Made by a program: the position numbers and the translations under genes
Part shown: positions 32,834-38,755 of the stretch, piece after piece
How the letters are laid out: each line of letters opens with the position of its first letter
How positions within the stretch are numbered: the stretch's first letter is position 1
The notes under the pieces: model-generated
What the model saw: only the letters and a program-made list of their open reading frames with translations
Databases searched by the model: none
Told to the model about the DNA's origin: nothing
Origin: Sphingobacterium sp.
GTDB lineage: Bacteria > Bacteroidota > Bacteroidia > Sphingobacteriales > Sphingobacteriaceae
DNA: 38,755 nt
NCBI GenBank assembly: GCA_031277685.1
Contig: JAITLV010000015.1
Location: forward strand, 1 to 38,755
Direction: 5' to 3'

Positions 32834-33706
32834 ATGAAAAGAAATTTTATATACAGCTTATTGCTGCTTTTTCTTGTTATTTCATGCAAGAAAAATGAGG
32901 GCGGAACGCAGCTGCCCTATGACTACAGTATTCCTCAGGAAGAAAACTTGGCGGAGATTATCAATACGGCAGCTTGGAATACAAAAACGGTTGCTGACGG
33001 TGTGCTGTGGAAGTATTACCAATTTCCGCGGATATTTGATTCCAAACAATATGTCAATGTATTTGAGATTGATCTGAAGAAAGGCGTGCAGCTGGAAATT
33101 CCATATGTGAAGACCGGATTTCTAAAAACAAGTGCTGCCGCTATGGCTAAGGGTGCTCTGGTTGCATTCAACGGCAGTTATTTTAATACCAGTACAGGCG
33201 GATCAACCGTATTTTTCAAATACGATGGCCAGGTAATCAATCAGACTGTGAATGGATTTAATAGCTACCGCGAAAATGGCGCATTTACTTTTACGGGGCA
33301 AAGCTATCAGATTGTGCCGAAGCCCGCAGGAGGCTGGGGGACGCTGAGCGCTACCGCTGCACTGGCTGGCGGCCCGTTATTGATGCAGAATGGTCAGGTG
33401 CTGGAACAGTTGAATGTAGATTTCAATACCAGCAGACATCCCCGTACAGCAGTGGGGCTTACCAAGGACAATAAGCTGATCGTAGCTGTTATCGATGGCC
33501 GCTCATCACAATCACAGGGACTGACGATACCCCAGCTGGGCGAGTTAATGGCTGCATTGGGCTGCACTTCCGCGTTAAACTATGATGGCGGCGGTTCCTC
33601 CACAGCCTGGGTGAAGGGCGAAGGTGTGGTCAACTATCCTTCAGATAATGGAAAGTTTGACCATGAAGGTGAACGCGCTGTGGCTACCGTATTTACAGTG
33701 AAATAA
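32834..33706 (+). CDS. Phosphodiester glycosidase (NAGPA-like) lipoprotein
   Basis: This 290-aa lipoprotein (lipobox VISC, Cys18) belongs to the phosphodiester glycosidase family (NAGPA domain, DUF2233). The animal founder removes GlcNAc from a GlcNAc-phospho-mannose diester. Family blocks are present in order: AFNGSYF (about 111-117), LAGGPLLMQNGQVL (about 177-190), RHPRTAVG (201-208), VIDGRS (219-224) and the signature ALNYDGGGSSTAW (about 247-259), then NYPSDNG near the end. The domain looks complete. In this operon it is the best candidate for the enzyme that breaks the phosphodiester-linked glycan captured by SusCD. It starts 6 nt after the YdcF-like gene; a hairpin follows in the gap. 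Confidence 0.92.
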   Translation: MKRNFIYSLLLLFLVISCKKNEGGTQLPYDYSIPQEENLAEIINTAAWNTKTVADGVLWKYYQFPRIFDSKQYVNVFEIDLKKGVQLEIPYVKTGFLKTSAAAMAKGALVAFNGSYFNTSTGGSTVFFKYDGQVINQTVNGFNSYRENGAFTFTGQSYQIVPKPAGGWGTLSATAALAGGPLLMQNGQVLEQLNVDFNTSRHPRTAVGLTKDNKLIVAVIDGRSSQSQGLTIPQLGELMAALGCTSALNYDGGGSSTAWVKGEGVVNYPSDNGKFDHEGERAVATVFTVK

Positions 33707-33730
33707 AAATTTGATAATTTTAAAGGTAGA

Positions 33731-33761
33731 CGGCCATCTCATGGATAATAGGAGATGGCCG
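33731..33761 (+). terminator. 10-bp hairpin between glycosidase and SGNH genes
   Basis: CGGCCATCTC (33731-33740) pairs perfectly with GAGATGGCCG (33752-33761), 11-nt loop. No T-run follows, so it is more likely an attenuator or a processing/stability element than a full terminator. It lies in the 98-bp gap that makes the SGNH gene a possible separate or dampened unit. Confidence 0.5.
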
Positions 33762-33804
33762 CTATGAAGTTATACTGATTTCTATAGTTATTAATTGAAA
33801 CATC

Positions 33805-34881
33805 ATGAAAAAAAAGACAGGTATCCTATTCTTCCTCGCCCTGGTTTGCGGCTCAGTATCTTCATATGCCCAACAGGTTATTCCGTCTGCTAAATTTGCA
33901 CTGCAAGGAAGAGCTTTTGAAAATACGCCAAAATTTCATCGGATAGATACAGCTAAGTACAGCGAACTTCCTGCTGCGGTAAAGAAATTATATACACATG
34001 CTACAGGAATGTTTATTACGTTTAAGAGCAATACGAGCAAATTATCTTTACGCTGGAAGACGGTTGATGCAGCGCTAGGGAATAATTCCACGCCGATTAT
34101 GTCACGAGGTTTTGATGTATATGTAAAAGAAGCCAGTGGGTGGCGCTTTGCAGGGGTAGCCCGTCCCGATCTTAACCTGGCGGAAAGTAAAGCTACGCTG
34201 GTCGAAGATATGGCGAAAACAGAAAAAGAATTCCTTGTTTATTTTCCGCTATATAAAGAGCTACTGGATTTTGACCTGATTATTGATGACAAATCCAGCT
34301 TTGTTGGTACCAAACAGTCGTTTGCTAAAAAGGTCGTGATCTATGGTTCCAGCATCGTCCACGGCGCTTCCGCAAGCCGTCCGGGATTAGCTTATCCAGC
34401 GCAATTGGGGCGCCGGCTGAATGCCAATGTGATCAACATGGGCGTTAGTGGCAATGCACGGATGGAACCTGCAGTGGCCGATATGTTGTGTGATATTGAT
34501 GCTATGGATCTGCTCATCATGGATTGTGTGCCCAATAGTAGCCCTGATGAGATCCGCGAACGGACGTTTAATTTTGTGGAACGGATTCGTCGATCCCATC
34601 CCCAGTTACCCATATTGCTGATAGAGAGCATTACACGTCAGGTCGGCAATTACAATCTAAAATGGAGCGCGCGATTGACCGAGCAGAATAAGAATTTTAA
34701 GCTGCAGTATGAAAGGTTGTTGCAGGCAGGTTATAAAAATTTGTATTATATACCCACGGATCATTTAATAGGCGATGATTCCGAAGGCACAGTGGATGGC
34801 ACCCACCCTACAGATGTAGGATTTGAAAGGATGCTTAAAATAATCGGGCCTAAAGTAGAGACTATCCTAGGTTCACGCTAG
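33805..34881 (+). CDS. Secreted SGNH/GDSL hydrolase
   Basis: This 358-aa exported esterase candidate has a signal peptide (about 1-22, ending SYA). The N-terminal beta-sandwich (about 25-165) is typical of two-domain SGNH hydrolases (SGNH_hydro N-terminal type). The catalytic domain follows, with nucleophile Ser183 in IYGSSIVHGA (block I), block II in NMGVSGNARM (Gly216, Asn217 region), block III Asn244 in DCVPNSS, and block V D331-G-T-H334-P. All four SGNH blocks are present. It could deacylate a sugar or polyol, for example acetyl or D-alanyl esters, on the locus 2 substrate. The stop overlaps the convergent response-regulator gene by 4 bp. Confidence 0.92.
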   Translation: MKKKTGILFFLALVCGSVSSYAQQVIPSAKFALQGRAFENTPKFHRIDTAKYSELPAAVKKLYTHATGMFITFKSNTSKLSLRWKTVDAALGNNSTPIMSRGFDVYVKEASGWRFAGVARPDLNLAESKATLVEDMAKTEKEFLVYFPLYKELLDFDLIIDDKSSFVGTKQSFAKKVVIYGSSIVHGASASRPGLAYPAQLGRRLNANVINMGVSGNARMEPAVADMLCDIDAMDLLIMDCVPNSSPDEIRERTFNFVERIRRSHPQLPILLIESITRQVGNYNLKWSARLTEQNKNFKLQYERLLQAGYKNLYYIPTDHLIGDDSEGTVDGTHPTDVGFERMLKIIGPKVETILGSR

Positions 34882-35627
34882 CCTTTTGAAATAGCTGAAC
34901 TGGGGGGATCTTTTACCATATTATTAAGGACTTTCTTTGTCATGCGGCTCATGAACGAATCGCGATAGGTCTGTCCAATAGGGACAGCATTTTTATAGTG
35001 TTCCAGTTGAACCATATTCCCATTGATCACAACAATAAATGGAATCGCAATGATAAAAGATTTATGGATTCGCACAAAGCGATCAGCCTGCAATATATTT
35101 TTTAAAGCGCTTATGTTGAGCTGCACCATAATGCTTTTAGCATCTGATGTGTAAAAACATACATATTTTGCTTTTGCTTCGATGAATACGATTTCGTTCA
35201 GCTTAATTTTAACCAGCTTCCCTTTATACTCTGTTTTAACCAGTATAAACTCTTGCTCTTGTTTGACGCTGATCGAAAGCTGTTGTTGTGCCCTTTCTAC
35301 GGCTAGCAGGAAACGTGGGAAAAATATGGGTTTTAAGAGGTAGTCCACAACATTCAGGTCAAATCCTTCAAGGGCATATTCTCTGTAGGCGGTTGTGAGA
35401 ATCACCTTATATTTTTCATTCAGCATCTTCAAAAATTCCAGTCCGGTTATTCCCGGCATTTGAATATCCAAAAACAACAGATCGACCTCCGTGTTGTTTA
35501 GCAGCTGTAATGCGGCTACTGGATCGGCTGCAGTACCCACTAAATCCAAATAGGGAATCTGCTCAATATGTAGTGTCAGCAGTTCGATATTGTGGGGTTC
35601 GTCGTCAATTACAATACAATTTATCAT
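34878..35627 (-). CDS. LytTR family response regulator
   Basis: This 249-aa DNA-binding regulator of the LytR/AlgR type has a receiver domain (1-about 120) with the acidic pair Asp8-Asp9, phosphoacceptor Asp54 (LLFLDIQMPG), Thr78/79 and Lys99 (LLKP). The LytTR domain (about 130-238) has FIEAKAKYVCFYT, ALKNIL...FVRIHKSFIIAI and VPIGQTYRDSF, the usual DNA-contact region. It is transcribed after the histidine kinase with a 3-nt gap. The 3' ends of this gene and the SGNH gene overlap by 4 bp. It may regulate neighbouring genes, but the SusCD loci already have sigma/FecR control. Confidence 0.94.
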   Translation of the reverse strand: MINCIVIDDEPHNIELLTLHIEQIPYLDLVGTAADPVAALQLLNNTEVDLLFLDIQMPGITGLEFLKMLNEKYKVILTTAYREYALEGFDLNVVDYLLKPIFFPRFLLAVERAQQQLSISVKQEQEFILVKTEYKGKLVKIKLNEIVFIEAKAKYVCFYTSDAKSIMVQLNISALKNILQADRFVRIHKSFIIAIPFIVVINGNMVQLEHYKNAVPIGQTYRDSFMSRMTKKVLNNMVKDPPSSAISKG

Positions 35628-35630
35628 ATA

Positions 35631-36680
35631 TTAAATATTTATAACAATTTCGGTCATGTAATAATTTTCATCTTCCTTGATCGTAAATCTGTGTTTGCTG
35701 CCATACATCAGATTCAGGCGTTGTTGCACATTATTTACGCCGATACCTTTTGATAATTCTTTTGGGCTATTTCTTTTCTTATTGCTTACCAAGACGTTTA
35801 TTTTGGAGTTCCTGGCCAGAATTTCGATTGAAACCTGATTTTTGGCATCATGAAGTTCACCATGTTTAAATGCATTTTCAACCAGCGTAACTAAAGTTAA
35901 GGTTGGGATTTTGGCGTCCTTAAGTTGAATATCTTCGCTGTATCTGATTTCTATGTCGTTATTGAACCGGATTTGGTTCATCTGAATAACTTTTTTTATT
36001 TGCTCGGCTTCTAAGGCTAACGGTACAATTCCCTGTTCACCCCAATCCTCCAATGCGTAGCTCATTATTTCTGATAGCAGATGAACGGCCTGTGATGCTT
36101 CAGGATTGCTCTTATACGTTTTTGTGTAGATAAAGCTCAGCGAATTAAAAAGGAAGTGAGGATTGATCTGGTATTTTATTGCCGCCAGTTCCGCTTTTAA
36201 CTTTTCGTGTTCCAATTGTTCTTTACTCCTGCGAATTACGTTTGAATAAATGGCTACGGCCGTAAAATAAGATATAAGGCTGGCCACAATATTTAGTATT
36301 GTTGTTGTGATAAAAAATGAAGCCGGAGTTAGGTTACCGGCACTTTCTGGGTCGGTTCTGTGCACAAAAAATGTCCAGTAATATTCATAAATAGTCAGCA
36401 AGGTGAAGAAAGCAATGACCTGGATTGACACTTTCCCCCAGCGTCGATTCATAATTGCGGGTATAGCAAAATGATATATAAGCAGGTAGAAAACTACCGT
36501 ACCTTTTATTATGGTATGAGCAAGACTTACATAGAGATTAATTCCACCTTCAAATTGATCAACTGTTTTATCAAAGCCCTGAAGTTGTACCAGAAAAAGA
36601 AATACAGCGATACTCCATATTCCATAAATCAGGAAAATAACCAAAAACTCTTTCCACTTTATCCTGATTGCTAGCGACAT
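35631..36680 (-). CDS. LytS/YehU-type sensor histidine kinase
   Basis: This 349-aa membrane sensor kinase is paired with the LytTR regulator. Four predicted transmembrane helices (about 10-33, 50-72, 84-106, 120-146) form the sensor part without a large periplasmic domain. A coiled linker (SKEQLEHEKLKAELAAIKYQ) leads into the His_kinase domain, with the phosphoacceptor His175 in INPHFLFNSLSFI. The ATPase part is short but has the N-box (LVENAFKHGE, Asn269) and a G-box (KGIGVNNVQQRL, about 311-322). The architecture is standard for Bacteroidota. The signal is unknown. A TAGTTTTG promoter element lies about 44 bp upstream. Confidence 0.93.
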   Translation of the reverse strand: MSLAIRIKWKEFLVIFLIYGIWSIAVFLFLVQLQGFDKTVDQFEGGINLYVSLAHTIIKGTVVFYLLIYHFAIPAIMNRRWGKVSIQVIAFFTLLTIYEYYWTFFVHRTDPESAGNLTPASFFITTTILNIVASLISYFTAVAIYSNVIRRSKEQLEHEKLKAELAAIKYQINPHFLFNSLSFIYTKTYKSNPEASQAVHLLSEIMSYALEDWGEQGIVPLALEAEQIKKVIQMNQIRFNNDIEIRYSEDIQLKDAKIPTLTLVTLVENAFKHGELHDAKNQVSIEILARNSKINVLVSNKKRNSPKELSKGIGVNNVQQRLNLMYGSKHRFTIKEDENYYMTEIVINI

Positions 36681-36723
36681 TTAAATCTTGCTTGAATAAC
36701 TTATTGCTGTTCCTATATGTATA

Positions 36724-36750
36724 CAAAACTAATTGAAAAGGATGATGATC
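36724..36750 (-). promoter_or_regulatory. Likely Bacteroidota-type promoter of the kinase/regulator operon
   Basis: On the minus strand TAGTTTTG (36731-36724) fits the -7 consensus TAnnTTTG, with a TTTCG-like -33 box about 18-19 nt upstream. It lies about 44 bp before the kinase ATG. Between 36781 and 36867 nothing else is seen. Confidence 0.45.
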
Positions 36751-36867
36751 GAAAGTTTTATCTTTTGACAACAGCATTATAGGTACGAACGGTACTATTG
36801 ATTACATCAAAATGGAGAATCGTTATTAGGTCAGTAGTTCGTTATTGTTCTTTGATGATACTAGTAT

Positions 36868-36900
36868 AATTTCCGGCCCAAATTACAGGGACCGGAAATT
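36868..36900. other. 33-nt hairpin in the intergenic gap
   Basis: AATTTCCGG (36868-36876) pairs perfectly with 36892-36900, and an inner CCC/GGG extends it past one bulged A, leaving an 8-nt loop. It lies about 125 bp beyond the stop of the small lipoprotein gene and about 90 bp upstream of the kinase promoter. It has no T-run, so a structural or regulatory role is as likely as termination. Confidence 0.4.
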
Positions 36901-37005
36901 GATACATTAGGAAATGAATTTGTTAAATTGTTGCAAGCTCGAATATTAGTGGTATAACTATAAAATTAATTGAAGACCTGACAACGGTAGCAGCTGGATG
37001 AACAT

Positions 37006-37057
37006 AAAATTCTCGGGATGTGATTTATTTATATTTGACAAATGTGGCGAGAATTTT
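37006..37057 (-). terminator. Possible terminator around the lipoprotein stop codon
   Basis: AAAATTCTCG (37006-37015) and CGAGAATTTT (37048-37057) form a perfect 10-bp inverted repeat with a 32-nt loop that contains the stop codon (37027-37025). The arm nearer the 3' end reads AATTTT on the minus strand. The long loop keeps confidence low. Confidence 0.35.
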
Positions 37058-37423
37058 TTTAACCTTGATATTGTTTGTAATTGAACCGCCTGCATACGTA
37101 TTATTCTTTTTACCGTTCTGTAGATTGCCAAAGTCTGATTTTGAAGATCCTGTGACTTCCTCGGTGAGCTTCATGACTACAGCATCCGCACCTTTGGATT
37201 GGCCGAGTGTTATTACCTTTTGCTGTGCGGCCTCTATGGAACCAAAGCCTTTGCCTATATCCGTTGTCCCCATTACTTCATATTCTTTTTTAATGTCATT
37301 TATATCAAAAAAGACATCCACATGCTGGGTTGGAGCATAACTTTTTCCAAAGTAAGATGGCGCAGAACAAGAGGTGGCGGCTAAGGCAATCATTGCGACC
37401 GATTTGATAAATAAATTTTTCAT
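37025..37423 (-). CDS. Small uncharacterised lipoprotein
   Basis: This 132-aa protein starts at ATG 37423 (MKNLFIKSVAMIALAATSC). The in-frame extension to 37510 adds 29 residues with no conserved look before a clear signal sequence, so the internal start is preferred. The lipobox ATSC gives Cys19, then SAPSYFGKSYAPTQHVDVFF. The mature part is one alpha+beta domain with YEVMGTTDIGKGFGSIEAAQQKVITLGQSKGADAVVM, a pattern of short periplasmic or outer-membrane lipoproteins in which a KG-A-DAVV strand is common. It ends in a Lys-rich strand. No enzyme motif. I do not recognise a characterised family. Confidence 0.75.
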   Translation of the reverse strand: MKNLFIKSVAMIALAATSCSAPSYFGKSYAPTQHVDVFFDINDIKKEYEVMGTTDIGKGFGSIEAAQQKVITLGQSKGADAVVMKLTEEVTGSSKSDFGNLQNGKKNNTYAGGSITNNIKVKKILATFVKYK

Positions 37424-37597
37424 TTGTTTTAATGCTGTATGAGTGATTTTATTTTTTATTTCGTGCAATATTAGAGGAAAGGTATGCAAGTCTAAAGTTT
37501 TAAGCATCAAAAGAGGTATTCAGGGTATAAACACTATAATTCACTACCATAATTAGCTAAAGCATCAGTGCAATGGTGGTGAACTCTGCTATTCGCA

Positions 37598-38743
37598 TCA
37601 TTTGCGTAATTGGGTGTGCGTGATCTTGTAAAGGCTTATTACAATAACGGCCGCTGCAACCGATAGCAAAGAATGTGTTCCCCCGATGGAGTAATGCATA
37701 AATCCACCGAGGCCCTGCAACATTAACACCAATTCATTCAAAAAGATGCCAGCAAGTAAGCCATAAACGCCATAGTGAACACCTTTTTCGATTTTTAACA
37801 TGCAGATCTGAAAAGCATACCCAATTAAAAAGAGTGATATTACCACCAAAAGGACGAGGTGAAGATAAGCAATAACAATTGGCCGAAATCCATAAGCTTG
37901 TTGGCTCAGACCAGGTATAACCGATAATCCTTGCAATATCAGTTTTAGAAAAATGGCCAGCAAGACACATAACCAAATTTTAGATGTATCCGGGCTTAAG
38001 CGGAGTGAAATATTGCTTCGGATCAGTCGGACGACTCGTTGTGCTAATGTTCCCCACAGGACAAATTGCAATCCGACTGTAATGACTATAACAATGTATA
38101 GCCACAGGGGTAAATTCTTCCACCATAGAACGGATAAGAAATAGGTCGGTATAACAGTCATGATATACACGAGCGAAAAACGCGGACTTATTGGTATTTT
38201 ACCAGTACGTTGATACAGCCAACTGACAAGCAGAGCAACACAGCCAAAGAAAAACCAGCCATTATACTGAAAATGAAGGTAAAAATAGACTGATGCAAGC
38301 TGTTTTAATGGATCCAGTTGGTGGCTCGCTTTGAGATACGCCAGAAAATAGGTCCCTAGTGAACTAAATATATTGAAAAACAGTGCCGCCTTTACTAAGA
38401 TCGAAATGGCCGGAGGAAGCGTTGATGATTTAAGATCCCGCACTAATTGAAAGCAGAACCAATAAGAGACAAGTATCGATAAAAAGGATAATATAATCGA
38501 ACATAGGCTATAGCCAGCAACTGAAAAGGAAATAAGCATGCCTATCGAAACCGTCCAATTAGCCCATAGGATATGCTGATATTTCCTGCACAAAATCTGA
38601 TTGGTTTTTATTTCCAGAACGGTCATTATGAGAAAAATCATAAGAGCTTGGGATACCCAGGCGGAAAAAGCAAAATGCGAATGCGCATGCATGAGGTTTT
38701 TCTGGTCGATCCAAGGAATGGGAAATAAAAATTTTAAGCGCAT
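37598..38743 (-). CDS. Polytopic membrane protein, possibly haem-copper-oxidase subunit I-like
   Basis: About 381 residues with ten or more predicted transmembrane helices. The N-terminus carries a His-rich motif (HAHSHFAFSAWV, residues about 18-29 from this start), and further His occur in helices (YLHFQYNGWFFFG; FMHYSIGGTHSLL). This pattern recalls the haem-binding helices of cytochrome oxidase subunit I-like proteins, but the protein is shorter than true subunits and the usual copper-site motifs are not evident, so this is tentative. I start at ATG 38743; the frame is open to the window edge, so the true start may lie outside. Intergenic 37424-37597 holds nothing I can support. Confidence 0.6.
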   Translation of the reverse strand: MRLKFLFPIPWIDQKNLMHAHSHFAFSAWVSQALMIFLIMTVLEIKTNQILCRKYQHILWANWTVSIGMLISFSVAGYSLCSIILSFLSILVSYWFCFQLVRDLKSSTLPPAISILVKAALFFNIFSSLGTYFLAYLKASHQLDPLKQLASVYFYLHFQYNGWFFFGCVALLVSWLYQRTGKIPISPRFSLVYIMTVIPTYFLSVLWWKNLPLWLYIVIVITVGLQFVLWGTLAQRVVRLIRSNISLRLSPDTSKIWLCVLLAIFLKLILQGLSVIPGLSQQAYGFRPIVIAYLHLVLLVVISLFLIGYAFQICMLKIEKGVHYGVYGLLAGIFLNELVLMLQGLGGFMHYSIGGTHSLLSVAAAVIVISLYKITHTQLRK

Positions 38744-38755
38744 AATCAATCCGAA

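Noticed and set aside
1..38755. tRNA, rRNA, insertion sequences or phage genes
   Set aside because: No cloverleaf with a CCA-type end, no rRNA-like blocks, no transposase or integrase motifs and no terminal inverted repeats with target duplications were seen.

Overview
The window looks like a chromosomal segment of a Bacteroidota bacterium, most likely Sphingobacteriaceae and plausibly Sphingobacterium. The evidence is two SusC/SusD outer-membrane import loci, each with its own ECF sigma factor and FecR-type anti-sigma factor, many lipoproteins with a Lys/Gln-rich residue after the lipobox Cys, no strong Shine-Dalgarno sequences, and several TAnnTTTG-type -7 promoter elements. Everything here was read by eye; no database search was run, so family names rest on recognised motifs.

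Layout. 1-228: the 3' end of an unrecognised gene. 380-2074 (-): a lipoprotein subtilase whose stop codon lies inside its terminator-like hairpin. 2075-2737: a gap holding a near-palindrome, an intrinsic terminator with no gene in front of it, and the leader of the first of four paralogous NTF2/lumazine-binding-like secreted proteins (P1, 2738-3184). 3477-11881 (-): SusCD locus 1, in the order ECF sigma, FecR, SusC, SusD, metallophosphoesterase. 12019-18060: a modular array with three more paralogues (P2, P3, P4). Each has a nearly identical leader of about 130 bp. P2 and P3 are followed by intrinsic terminators and a long non-coding repeat (R), P4 by one terminator only, and different small genes sit between them (GNAT acetyltransferase; membrane protein plus CPBP protease; membrane protein plus a Cys-His-Asp protein). 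18423-21019: a TlpA-like thioredoxin protein, an N-terminally truncated RibD/DHFR-like gene and an SDR-type NAD(P)-binding protein. 21554-34881 (+): SusCD locus 2, in the order ECF sigma, FecR, SusC, SusD, secreted sugar-isomerase-like TIM barrel, BACON/beta-helix lipoprotein, YdcF-like protein, phosphodiester glycosidase (NAGPA-like), SGNH hydrolase. 34878-36680 (-): a LytS/LytTR two-component system that overlaps the locus 2 tail by 4 bp. 37025-38743 (-): a small lipoprotein and a polytopic membrane protein at the window edge.

How the genes may work together. In both SusCD loci the SusC carries an N-terminal STN signalling domain, so substrate binding should signal through FecR to release the sigma factor and switch on the import genes. 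Neither locus encodes a recognisable classical glycoside hydrolase or polysaccharide lyase (the beta-helix protein is unassigned). Locus 1 has a phosphoesterase and locus 2 a phosphodiester glycosidase plus an SGNH esterase candidate. My main inference is that the pair serves phosphodiester- or phosphomonoester-decorated glycans (teichoic acid, phosphoglycan or capsule type) rather than ordinary polysaccharides. The second notable system is the paralogue array. Its conserved leader, conserved 3' hairpins and exchanged cargo suggest repeated duplication with insertion, and SusCD locus 1 itself may have been inserted into this array.
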